Of a stretch of DNA of 64,000 nucleotides, positions 12,490-24,659 are shown in pieces. The notes under the pieces are model-generated. The model was not told the origin of the DNA and did not search any database. It saw only the letters and a list, made by a program, of their open reading frames with translations. The position numbers and the translations under genes were made by a program. Every line of letters begins with the position of its first letter. Position 1 is the first letter of the stretch. Source of the stretch: Leucaena leucocephala (Eukaryota > Streptophyta > Magnoliopsida > Fabales > Fabaceae); NCBI GenBank assembly GCA_037074615.1, contig CM073554.1, positions 18,984,501-19,048,500 of the forward strand, given 5' to 3'.

Positions 12490-14230
12490 GGTTTGGTCAA
12501 AGGTAGTAGAATCATTATCACTACTAGAGATGAACTCCTTCAGATCCTTCAAGTGGATAAAGTATTTAATGTGAGGGGAACGGATGGAAATGAATCTATA
12601 GAGCTTTATCAGCTGGCACGCGTTTAAGCAAGCATTTGCTGAATTTCATTAAACTTTCAAGAAGGGTAGCATCATATTGTAGAGGGCTGCCACTAGCTCT
12701 TGAAATGGTTGGCTCATATTTATTTGGCAGGGAAATACCGTTTTGGGAAAGTGCTTTGAATAAATTGAAACAAATTCCAAATGGTAAAATATATTGAGTT
12801 CTAAAAATAAGTTTTGATTGTTTGAGGGATCACATAGAGCAAGAGCTATTCCTAGACATATGTTGTTGTTTTATTGGGAAGGATAGAAGCTATGCCGCTC
12901 AAGTATTAGATGGTTGTGGACTTCATGCAGAAATTGCAATCACCCATCTAATTGAACGAAGCCTTGTAAAAGTAGTAAAATGTGGAAACAAAAGTATACT
13001 TGATATGCATGCTTGATGCGTGATATGGGAAGAGAAATCATTCATGAGAAATCCTTAAAGGAGCCAGAGAAGCGACAAGATTATGGTTTAATGATGTGTT
13101 GAAAAAAACACTGTAAGAATGTTCTTGAATAACTTAATTGTGCAATTTACTAATTTTTCTTGCATTTAAATCGTAATACTTATTTCCTCATCATTCCTTG
13201 CATTCTTTGATTTGCTGACCAGGGATTATGTTGTTTTTGTTTTCTCCTCTTTTCCTATTCCATAGGGAACAATAGCGATCGATGGATTGTCTCTAAGCAT
13301 GCCAAGAAACAATTCAACATCGTCCTTGAGTACCAAGGCATTTAATAAGATGAAGAGGCTTCGTTTACTCAACTTTGATCATGTACAACTTTATGGAGAC
13401 TATGATTATCTATCCAAAGAATTGAGATGGCCTTGTTGGCATAGATATCCATTAAGAAACTTGCCATTAGAGTTCAATCTTGAACAGATAGTTGCAATTG
13501 ACTTAAAGTGGAGTAATCTCACAAAAATATGTGAGAAAAGCCAGGTATTTGCAAAAAAACTCTTAGAATTGAGCATTAGTTACAGCAATATTTGTGTTAT
13601 TTTTGGAAATATTTTATTGTTTCTATTTATTATGATTTTTATTTGAGATTATCTCTGTTGGTACAAGTGTGAAAATAGTTAAAAATTCTAAATTTAAATC
13701 ATTCTCGTTATCTATCAGAAATATATGACTTTTCAAAATTACTGTATCTTGAGAAATTGATATTTGAAGATTGTCTAAACTTTGTCTATAATTCACCCAT
13801 CCTTTAGAAATCTTAGACATCTTACAATGTTGAATTTAAAAAATTGCAATGCCTTAGAGCATCCCCTAAAAGTATATATGACTTGAAATCTTTGAGAACT
13901 CTCAATTTTTTTGGTTGTTACAAGATTGAAAAGTTGGATGAGGACATTGAGAAAATGGAATCCTTAAAACCACATGACATTTGTAGATCCTGTTGGTGTC
14001 TTGGTATCAAACCATACAAAGGGTACAATTAAATTCTATCAGAAAGATGCAACAAGTGCTTCAAAGGATGAAGATAATTGGCAAGACATAATTCCAAATT
14101 TGGACCCCGGGAACAAACAGAGTGAAGGTTAAAGTCACTTTTGCATGTGAACTGAGAGTGAAAAATACACTTGTCTATTTGGTATATGATGAAGATGCCA
14201 GCAGGAGAATCATTCTTTGAGTGTCTCTAA

Positions 14231-14892
14231 CAACATATTTCTATGGATAATGCTGTATACGTAGTCTTAGATGTGGAAACAAGCTCAACCAAAGTGAATG
14301 TTCAAATTTATATTTGTTAACTGGGTTTGTTTTTGCAGTAATATTTTCTATTTATACAAAACAAAAGGTATTAACCTTTTGGTTTCTTTTATTTACACAA
14401 TAGTTGTTGAATCCAAGCTGCTATAGGTAAAAGATGAGGGAGAGACATTGTCTTGTTCCCATGTGGTGGTGTTTATCTCTGTTTCTTTATAATAAAAAAA
14501 CAGAGGTAAACAGAGTACCATTTGACATTGTATAAAGGGCAATTATCTTTGTCTATATTCAAGTTGCATGTCTGAGACATTGTATAAAGATGCATGAAAG
14601 AGACTAAAATGCCCTCATGTATGTATAATTAACGATCCTTCCCTCACACGAACTTTTTCAGAAATTCTCAATATAACATCTAATTGACACACTTCTGCCC
14701 AAGTCCTACTATCTCAAGATTATTAGCATTACAGGAAAATCAATAAGTACTCTCCACGAAAACCATACTAAGACAAGAACCAAGAAAAACAGATGCACAA
14801 GGTCAACCACAACAGTTACTCAACTGGATTCCTCTCACAGAATCAAATGCGCAACAGATCATTTCACAGTCGTATCATCCATGAAAGCCGAA
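14231..14892. other. intergenic tail-to-tail spacer with relic of membrane-protein gene 3' flank
   Basis: Separates the ends of pseudogene E (plus) and copy B (minus). The part at about 14715-14845 matches 50105-50250, the 3' flank of the membrane-protein gene at 50256-52675 (shared blocks include ctaagacaagaacca). Earlier parts (14340-14600) resemble the sequence 3' of pseudogenes G and H. No coding sequence is visible. Confidence 0.55.
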
Positions 14893-17800
14893 TTAGCTTT
14901 CACTACAAATAGCTTTCATAGAACGTGTTGCAGCAAAAAATGGAACTAGGTTTCCTAATTTCAAATCTTCATTGCCTTTATCTTGGTCTGATAGATTGAT
15001 ATGCCTCTTCCTCCCCCCCTCACATTTGTGTTTGGTGAAGGCTTCACATGGTGAAGGCTCCATCTGTTCATCAAATGACTCATTATATATCAGGTACACA
15101 ACTGTTTTCTTCAGAATAAATCTATTCCCAAAAACTGCTATCATCACCTCCACTTGGTCATCAGGTTCTATAGTTGATATTATTTCCTTCCTCTCTGCTT
15201 CTTCTAAGGAAGTTAGTTTGTCTTCTGTGTAAAGTAAAGTGGTTCTCTTTGTATAATTTACAATAATTAAGCTAATTATACAAGATTCATATGCCTTGTT
15301 ACCTAAATCACCTGAGACGCAATATATACAACAAGTAGCCATACCATTTAAATGATTATGACCATTAACTGGAGGCACTTTAAATTTTACAGAAGCTCCT
15401 TGACCCTTAAATGTTTGCCAATAAGGGTAATTGTCACCAGGGAGAACACAATCAGCACTATACTTTGCAAGATTCAATCCCCGCACAATAACAGAAACAT
15501 GGTCTCTAATTTAACAAAATACCACGTACAAATCTTTTTCATAAAAAACAGAATCCATGTAGAGAGAGAGAGGGAGAGAACCTGTGAAATCCTCTCTGAA
15601 AGTGTATGAAAGATTTGGGTATTCTTTCCAATTTGAATTAAAAGATGTCCAAAATTTTCAAGCCTCGAGATGTTCAAACAATTTGTGGCACACAAAGAAT
15701 CAAGAATCCCTGATCCATCTTCCAGCAAAAGGCTTTGTTGCTTGGGTTCACTACTAGGGATTGTTGATGGACCATGGATACTGTTTAGCTTATCACACAA
15801 AATTGATGATGACATGCCCTCATGTGTCAGAATAAGAGGTAGCGGATTATTTGTTGGGGACATCCAAGACCGGTAGAGAGAAGGAATCACATGATGTGAT
15901 AATCCTTCATAACCACAAATAGATAGATATAAAATGCTTTTCAATCTCGCTAAAGAAAAGGGCACTTGTGTTATTGTTGGAGCAATTAGAGTCGTCAAAG
16001 ATCTCATTTGTTCAATGTCCTCCTCTAGCTTTTCAATATTCTTACAACCAGAAAGAACGAGAGTTTTTAAGCATTTTAATCTGTAAATGCTTCTTGGCAG
16101 ACTGCAAAGGCCAATACAATCCTCCAAATCTAGTAGAACAAGTTTGTGAAGAAGCCCAATAGAATGATGTATCACTGACAAACTTGGACAATCTTTGAGG
16201 AATAACTTTTCAAGATTTGGTAGTTTTGAAAAATCAGGAGTTTGCACCAAGTAATGAGAATGGCTGAGATTGAGGATTTTTAGCCTCTCCAATACCTACA
16301 ACGAAGACATTTAATTTCAAAGCAGAATTAGATGAGCATCTGAACAGAAAACTCTAGAGTGAAAACATTATTTTCAATCAATTGAAAATTAACTCCTGAA
16401 GGGAAAAGGCAACACATAATAAAATATAAAGCGAATGTAAATTAAAGAATATCTATTAGTTTTATTATACAATAGTAGCAAGTGAAGATTCAATTAGAAG
16501 CGACGCAAAAATTGTAGAATAAAGATCTACCAAGAAGGCTGTAAAATATAAAATCCTATGAAGAATAGAGTAATATTTTACACATCTCAAATCCCCCTTT
16601 TATTCCATATCCATTGACTTTGAAGCTAATACCAACAAATTAACAAAGCTTTTTTATTCATATACTGGCAGAAATAAAAATTACGATAATACTATATCAT
16701 GGAAACTACTTACCATAATGCTACACATTTGAAGCATTTTCGTAGTTTTCTAGAAAAACTAAGCTGTCATATAGCAGTTTGGCTTTCTTTCTTTCTTTTT
16801 TTAACAAAAAACATTTGAATTTTGTTTTGGTGGTTTTGGCTCAAAAAGCCAACAAACTAAGGATTCATTTACATACCAGGGGTTCCTTCCACACTTGTCT
16901 GAGGCTGCTACATTCTAAATCAATAGCAACTAATTCCTGTTGATAAAAGTTATTAGGAATGTATTTAACGGGAAAGCCATGCCAACAAAGCCACCTGAGA
17001 TCTTCACTCATATATTTATAGTCTCCTCTAAGGTGTACGTTGTCAAGACGAAGTAATCTAAGCCTCTTTATCATCTTAAATGCTTCCGTCTGAACATGCA
17101 TTCTTTCACTGTCTGCCAACTTCAAAGACAGTCCTTCAATAGCCTCTGTTCCCTACAAAAATAAAAGCGTATTGAAATCGAAGTGTGCCCTTGTGTTATT
17201 TGTTTGGCGAAAAGCAAAATAGAAACATATATGTCATGATTAACCTTATAGAGCATGTGACTACAAAAATAAGTTTTAAAATGCATGCAAGAAGAGACGA
17301 AACCAAATGGTTTATATGACCAAATTATAAAAGTTCCTACCATGTGTTTAAGTAATACAGCAAGTGCATCCTCATGAGACCATAACCTACTTCTCTTCCC
17401 AAGCTCTTTTTGAGATTGTTTACGAATTATTTCTCTTCCCATGTCCCGCAGCAAATCATGCATACTAAGCTTATTCTTCTCATCAATGGTTACAAGGCTT
17501 CGCTCCACAAGGGTTTTGATTCCAATGTCAGCAAAAAACCCACAGCCATTTAATATCTGTGACACATCATTTCTGTCCATCCCAATAAAGTAGCAAGATA
17601 TATCGAGGAATATTTCTTTCTCCAAATCATCTAAACAGTCAAAGCTTACTTTTAGCTTCTTTTGTATCTTGTCATTGGGAATTTTTTTAAGTTTCTCCAA
17701 TGCACTCTCCCATTCCTCCACTTCTCTACCAAATAAATAGAAGCCAAGGACTTCAAGAGCTAACGGAAGTCCCCCAAAGTATGCAGCTATATCTCTTGAA

Positions 17801-18978
17801 AGTTCAATAAAATCTTCTTTAGGACTTTCTTGTTTAAATGCGTGCCAACTAAAAAGCTTAATAGATTCTCCTTCATCCAAATTCTTCATTGGATAAACAG
17901 CACAATCCATTTCATAGAGGAGACGTTGATTTCTAGTTGTGATGACTATTCTACTTCCTGGTTTAAACCAGTCACGACTTCCAACTAAAGCATTCAATTG
18001 GGCCAACTCATCCACATCATCAAGCACAACCAATGTCTTTTTATGTCGAAGTCTATTTCCCAATGTGATTATTCCTGATTCAATGCTATTTATCTTCATT
18101 TTTCTTGTCTTACATATTTCAGAAAAAAGTTGGTTCTGTAAGTTCACTTGGTCTTTTTCTTTATCCCAAACTTCTCTGATCTTTGAAAGGTAGCTTCTAC
18201 TGCCAATCATGCGACCAATTTCATTATAAATGGCTTTGGCAATAGTTGTTTTGCCTACGCCCCCCATTCCCCATATCCCAACCATGGCAACATCTTCAGA
18301 TTGATGGTTTTGGAGCATTGTGATCACTTCTTGCACGCGATTATCCACTCCTACTGGGTGGTCAGCCACAAACAAGTCTTTCTTGTTCAATATATTACAA
18401 ACATTCTCAACAACAGCTTTTACTTCTTTACTCTCATCCCTGCGAATCATATTAGTATAATAGGAAATGAGCATTGGACATATAAATACCTAGGGTTACA
18501 TACAAATAAAGAGTAAAACATTACTTTGAACCAAGCACAACGATCCCTGCAATGCCCCCAGCCTCAGCAAGGGCTGTCCTCCAATTGGAAACTTGAACTT
18601 CAGGTGGTGAAATGCTTGGTATAAGATCTTTAAATGCTTGTCCAAAACTAGAAGTTTGGTGACGAATTTCGGATGGATCCACGTCATAAAACACAGGTAG
18701 AACCCTCTGATGATTTGATTTATGAAGCTCCATAATTATTGATAATTCCTCCAAACACCATTTAGATGCAGCATGTTCCCTAGAGAAGATGACGATTGCG
18801 ATTTTTGAACTTCCAATTGCTTGCAATAGTTCCGTTTTGATATGATTTCCTCTGGGAAGCTCAACATCATCTTTGAAAATAGTAATGCCAGCATTACATA
18901 GAGCACAATAGAGATGTGAAGTAAAAGTTGCCCTAGTGTCTTCCCCTCTAAAACTCAAGAACACCTCATACCTATGAC
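14893..18978 (-). CDS. TNTNL copy B, second half: TIR2-NB2-LRR-C-JID
   Basis: Canonical TNL half of copy B. Exons: 18525-18978 (TIR2), 17341-18439 (NB-ARC 2), 16877-17152 (NB-LRR linker with first LRRs), 15582-16295 (LRR), and a C-JID-coding stretch ending at 14893. Motifs: FLSFRGEDTR, SHLY, LPRGN and CLEEL in TIR2; GMGGVGKTT, VVLDDVDE, ITTRNQRLL, GLPLAL, FLDISCYFIG and MHDLLRDMG in NB2. All exons are open and in phase with copy A. The acceptor before the C-JID exon, tgtgtag in copy A, reads tgtgcgg here, so normal splicing is lost. Reading through instead ends at 15474 with a hydrophobic tail. The upstream TIR1-NB1 half is frameshifted, so this half might be expressed alone or not at all. 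Confidence 0.75.
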
Positions 18979-21734
18979 CTGAATGTTATATTTCGAAAAT
19001 ATAAAATATTATTAAACTAAATTCCTATTTGAATTAATATAATTAAAATATTTTTTTTGGTTGAAGAATATAATTAACATATTAATATCATATAAACATT
19101 TCTATAATATAAGATCATAAAATGTCAGAAGTTGTATGGATAATAAAATTGCTACATGCCTGAACCTCATGCATCCTCACCAAACCATGGCCTACCTTGA
19201 TTTAGTAGCTCGTTTTGTGAACTTTGACGTATTATTTCTCTTCCCATGAGCTGCAACAGATTATGCATTCTAAGTCTGTTGTTGCTGTCAATGGTTACAA
19301 GGCTGCGATCCTCTAGGACACTTAGCCCAATGCTAGCATTACACCCGTGGGCATCCAACTTTTGGATCACATCATGCATGTCCTCCCCAATATGAAATAA
19401 AAGTATATTTAGAAATATTTCTTTTTTTTACCATCTAAAGAGTCAAAAGTAAGTTTTAGTGCCTTGTATATATCAGGGGGGAGATCGGTGCTTAGTTTCA
19501 TCAATGCTGACTCCCATTCTTTTGGTGACTGCCCATACATAATAGAGCCAAGGACCTTAAGAGCTAGTGGCAGTCCCTCAGAATAAGAAACCACTCTTCT
19601 GCAAAGTTCGATGAATTCTTCTTCAGGACTTGCTTGTTTAAATGCCGTTCTTTTGAAAAGTTGAAGAGATTCTTGGTCGCTCAAAAGTTTCACACTGTAT
19701 ACGTCATCCACTTCAGACGCCCGAAGTAGATGTAAATCTCTAGCTGTGATGATTATTCTAGTCCCTCCACCAAACGACATACGATATTTAGATAAAACAT
19801 GTAGTTTCCCCAAGTGATTCACATCATCAACCACAAGAAATATCTTCTTATACCGAAATATCTTCATATTCTCATCTGAGTCAAGCTCATCTACTATTAA
19901 ACCTTTTTCTACCCCTAATACTGACTCTAGTTTTTTTTGTAAATAAAACCCGCCTTCACTGTCAATTGAAAGAAAAAGTGTCCTCTCGAATTCGTGACGA
20001 ATGTGGTCAAAAATGGCTCTGGCAAGAGCTGTTTTGCCAATACCCGCCATTCCCCATATCCCTATGGAGACTACACCTTTTGATTGATGCTTTTGAAGCA
20101 TTCTAATCACTTCTTGCACTTGTGAACTCACTCCAACTAAGCCTTCTGTGTCAAACGGGCCTTTCCCGTCCAATATATGGATAACACGCTCGACAATATT
20201 CTGAATATGCTCCCTAGATTCCTGTAAGGGAGCATTATTGATCAATAATTAAGAATGACTACAAATAAAACGCAATAATGGCATCAAGAGCGGCGCGTAT
20301 ATTTCCATCCAGAAATTAATTTTATCTACTTGACACCATATATAGAATTAAAATAATATAAGTCAATTCACAAAACCACAGATCCATGTTAATCGTGTTA
20401 CATAAACTAAGCTTCCATTACATATCATGAATCCAGGGAATTGTGAGTGTATTATATGACTATAGCCTAGAAAACACTCTTTATATAACAGTTTAGTGAG
20501 GGAACAATCCAGCCAGCACATTAATTTTATGAATCAACATCACACTTATCATTCAATAACTAATTGTTATAGATTGCGTCAAGTAATTGTACCCTCTCTA
20601 ACACACACAAAATATTAGTTAAACTGAAAATAAATAAAACGCCAAACAAAAGGAAAAATAAATTACTTGAAGTCGAAATTAGGAACAAAAAACCCATAAT
20701 TGCGTCCAGCTTCCCTGAGAGCTGTCCTCCACCTTGACACTTCATTTTCAGTGGGCGAAATTCTTTGCATAAGATATTGAAATGCTTCTCCAAATCTAGA
20801 TCCTACATTCCGAACTTCAGACGGATCCACACCATAGAATATGGGAATAACTACATGATCATGCGCTCTGTGAAACTCCAAGATTTTTGAGAGTTCCTCG
20901 AGACACCTTCTGGATGCAGCATAGCGTTCAGAGAAAATGATGATTGAAATTTTAGAACCTTCAATATTAATGCGTCGTAATATTTCAATTGAGATATCAT
21001 CCTTGAGAACGGAAATTCCAACTTCCCTTAGACATAAACAGAGACGGGAAACGAAATATTCTTGAATGTCTTCGCTTGTACTATAACTCAACAACACTTC
21101 ATATTTATTGCCTACACTTTACACAAACACATAAAAGGATCTGAACAGGTTAATACTTATTGTGAATGACATTACAGGATATAAATGCTCCCTTACAGGA
21201 ATATAAAATATCTTCCCACGGAAGGTGAAAGGATTTATTGTTGACAAAAATAAAAAAGAAAATTAAATTACAACTTCCTAGAGTTTCACCTTATATTTAA
21301 TCAAATTTTTATAATTTTTTATTTTTTTTATAATTTCAACTAATTTTAATTATATTTTTATAATTTTTTGTTATCTCTTATAGTTTTACTTAAGTTTTAA
21401 TCAGATTTTTTAGAATTTTTTCTTTCTATTAATTATTCATCACTTTAAATTATAAATGATGTAATTAAAAATTAAATAAAACTCTAAAAAAAATTATAAA
21501 AAGTAAGAAAAACTGACTGATTTGTAAAAATTATTATGACCTGATAAAGGAAAAAAAAGAAAAATTACATGACTTACTAAAAATTAAGTGAAAGGACTGG
21601 AAATTAATCCTTTTCAAATGAAAAATAAAGTGTAAAGATTAATGGGTACCTTGCTGGCGCAGAGACTGATCCTGATCAGACTCATCCCAGTACAAGTACT
21701 GAGGCTGATCCCAGGACCACGGAAAGTTTTCCAT
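18979..21734 (-). pseudogene. TNTNL copy B, first half: broken TIR1-NB1 module
   Basis: Exon 1 21650-21734 begins ATG and encodes 28 residues (MENFPWSWDQPQ...), longer than the 11 of copy A. Exon 2 20667-21111 is an open TIR1. Exon 3 19196-20221 (NB-ARC 1) carries two single-base losses relative to copy A: one just after the acceptor (GAATCTAGGGAGCAT against GAATCAAGGTAAGCAT) and one in an A/T run near 19430 that puts a stop after GKKKKYF. NB1 also shows GKTA for GKTT and ITARD for ITTRD, and MHNLLQ for MHDLL. The donor at 19195 would otherwise join in phase to TIR2. This half is therefore inactivated, although the loss looks recent because the rest of the frame is preserved. Confidence 0.8.
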
Positions 21735-24659
21735 AAGATATTGGAGGGTTGGAACTACCAATCGTTTATTTCTGAAGAGGAGGAGGAGGAGGGGAAAGCG
21801 CAGCAACTAGCATGTTCATCAACTATAAAACCAAGACAAAAGTTACCTGTGATTATGAGGGGGATTGGTGAGGAAAGAGAGTGAAAGGGGGGGGGGGTTA
21901 TAGATGGCGACAGGTGGGCTTAAATTGCGTCAGCAGTGGGCTACCTAGGTATTGACTTGACTCCATTAAATAATCAATAAAAAAAGAGAAGGAAATTATC
22001 CATTCATACAATCTTTTTAAGAAACTAAACTCAAAATCGATAATTTAAAGATTTTCTTTTAAATTATAAAAATTATTAAAATAAATTTTATATTTTTAAT
22101 AAAATATTTTTTATATACACAATTTAATTTAAGTCCAGAATATTATATTTAAAAATATCATATTTAAAAAAACCAACAATATAATAATTAGGTAAAAACT
22201 ACATACACTTTTATTTTGAATTTTGTATCTTTTAGCTTCAGTGAAATATTATTTTTCTATTAAAAAAAACTACATACACTTTTATTATAAATTAAAATAT
22301 AAAAATTTCAATTTAGAAAAATACTTATTGCTCTGATTAAGAATATTAAAGAAAGTTTATTAAAAAATTATTACTCTTTCTCATCCTAAATATAAATTGA
22401 GTATCTTTAATTAATTCACATATATTAAAATTAAAAAAATTATTTAATATTATTTTTGTTAATTATATTAAGCACTGCTATCAGACTCTATATATCCGTC
22501 TCACTTATAAAAGAATAAATAAAAGAAAAATGAGAATGAAACGATTTACATATTTTTTTATACAATTTTTAAAAAAAAAATAAATTTATTCATATTTTAA
22601 ACGTATGATGAATTTTTTTTCTTTTTAAATAATATTAATATTAAATAAGATAAATTAACTATTATTTTAATATATAAATTTAAATATTTAAAAATTAAAA
22701 TATTTTTTTTAAATATTATGATTAAAATTATAATAAAATTTTTGGGTATTGATAAGAAGAAAGGGGAGAAAAAGAAGATAAAATCATCACATCACACATC
22801 TCTTTCTACTTGGAATCTGCTCCTCACAGATTTCTTTTACTTAGTAAAAAGGAAAGATAAATCCTTGCATAGAAATTGCCCTTCCCAATATTGTGAGTGG
22901 GTCAATGGGTAATAATATTTGTTAGAAAAGAAAAAAAAAACAGAGGAAGTGTAATAATGCAACTTTATGCTTTGATATGCATATATGGTATTCACAAAAA
23001 ACTTTAGGATGATCACAAAATTCTTAAATATATTAAATATATGAATTAACTAAAAAATTAATATTTTTTAATTATTTTTTTTAAAAATATTTAACAATTA
23101 ACTACCACGAATAATATATAAGAAGAGAAATATTGGTCATTAGTCAGTAGAAGAGACTGGGGAATATTCATGGGTATATTCTTGACCCGTATTTAGACTA
23201 ATCAAAATATCAGGTGATTGAATTAAATTTTATTAAAATTTTTAAATATTTTTATTTCATTTCAGACCCAGAAAGTATCTTTATTGAGGATATTTTTTTA
23301 TTAAAAAGATGAAACACGATAGAGAAGACGACTAAACTATTCCATTTCCAATTTTGTCATTTCGTGACTTTACTCCAATTGTTGGTAATAAACAACAAAA
23401 TAATATTCCAATCAATATATATATATATATACATATAAAATATAAAATTTGTAACAACCACACCACTATTTCATATCAATAATTCAATAAAGTAGCTTAG
23501 TGCAAATATATTGTGGAGACAAGTCTTGTTCTGATTGGCTAAATTTCATAGGCAAAAGATGTTCAATTTTGTTTATATGACTTCGCAAGGCAAAGTGCCA
23601 TCTTTAGATCAAATGGTACAAAGGCTTGCACTCATTTCTCAAAGAAATAATATGCTCCAAACTATATATAAAAGAATCTCTGAACTCATTCATGCAATCA
23701 TATATGTCTCATTAGTACTTCTGAAAAAAAAATATATTTAAAAGTGCTAAACGTATTAAAAATTAATTTAAAATATTGAATTTATTGTTAAAAAATATTT
23801 TAAAATATTAGATACTATTTTAAAAGAAGAAGAAGATGTTCAACAGCAATATTTTACGGGCAATATGGTGTAATTTTGGGTAGAGGGTAAGAAACCAGAA
23901 AAGAAAAGAGAGAGAAGCTGGGTTATGCACATGGTGATGGACTGATGGCTGTGGAGGGAATGGCTTGGGTGAGGACGGCAGCGTCCTGATGAGTGGCGTG
24001 TAGCTTGAATAAATGGTGCAGAAAGGAATAAAAAACTTAATGGCCGAATTGCATAGTTTGACATTTAGGGCCTTATGTGAAATTTTAAAATTGAGATCTT
24101 TTGTTATTATTTTTTATAAATTTTAATTTCTTTTAAATATTTAAAATGCAAATTATAATAATATAATATTTTTTATTCTAAAAATAATTACTTTGAGGAA
24201 ACTATGCAAATATGACAATTATATATTTATTAAGTACTAATTCAATATAAAGCAAATTAATCTAAATAGTGTACAATGTATACAATTAATAATCCAAATA
24301 ATAATAAAATTCTATAAAAATAATATGAATATATATATAAAAATATAAATTTATCAATTTTTTTTTAAATTTCACAACATAATGGTGCGTGCTAGGTTTT
24401 CAGGTTGATGTTTAGCAGAGTACATTGTAAACACAAAAAAAGGTTTTATTCACTAAAACAAATTAAAATAAGTGTATTAGCGATCGAGAATTCTGTTGCT
24501 AATCAAGGAAAAATCCATCGCAACTATTTCAGAAACGAATTTTGCAAAACAAAAAATTCATTTTTCTGTATGAGCTATTTATATGCTTGGATGGGTTCTA
24601 GCAAAAGATGAGTAAAACTATTTCTTATTGAAAGTATGAGTTTTTGGTTAACCAAAATT
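21735..24659. other. intergenic AT-rich region
   Basis: Upstream flank of copy B followed by the upstream flank of pseudogene F. A GA/AG-rich leader and a run of G lie at about 21770-21896. From 21990 to 23110 it is nearly pure AT-rich filler without coding signal. The block 23110-23580 is one member of a repeat shared with 46905-47400. No supported gene was found. Confidence 0.5.
23110..23580. repeat. segmental duplicate shared with 46905-47400
   Basis: Long, easily aligned match to 46905-47400: both contain gaagagaaatatt, agtcagtagaagagactg, ttcttgacccgtatttagact, aatatcaggtgattgaatta and later gtggagacaagtcttgttctgattggct in the same order. Each lies about 0.3 to 1.1 kb upstream of a plus-strand TNL pseudogene (F and G), so it is probably the old upstream region of that lineage. 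A weaker third match is at 40600-40730. Confidence 0.65.

Larger units (their letters stand above)
7358..14230 (+). pseudogene. TNL pseudogene E, split by a solo LTR and a MITE-like element
   Basis: Remnant of a single TIR-NBS-LRR gene of the second, plus-strand lineage. Recognisable pieces in order: TIR start at 7457-7540 (SYDHVFVTFI) fused by a deletion to the NB-ARC RNBS-C region (KKLSDS, LFGWHA) and GLPLIL block (7560-7735); ARC2 piece 8180-8375; a second NB-ARC start 9277-9690 with GIGKT and at least two frameshifts; NB-ARC continuation 12495-13090 (SRIIITTRDELL, GLPLAL, FLDICCCFIG, degenerate MHD); first LRR exon 13266-13545; degraded LRR 13700-13970; C-JID end 13970-14220 (YQKDATSASKDEDNWQD). 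Stops and frameshifts occur throughout. Two partial NB-ARC starts mean that it is a rearranged composite. It cannot encode a full receptor. Confidence 0.85.
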
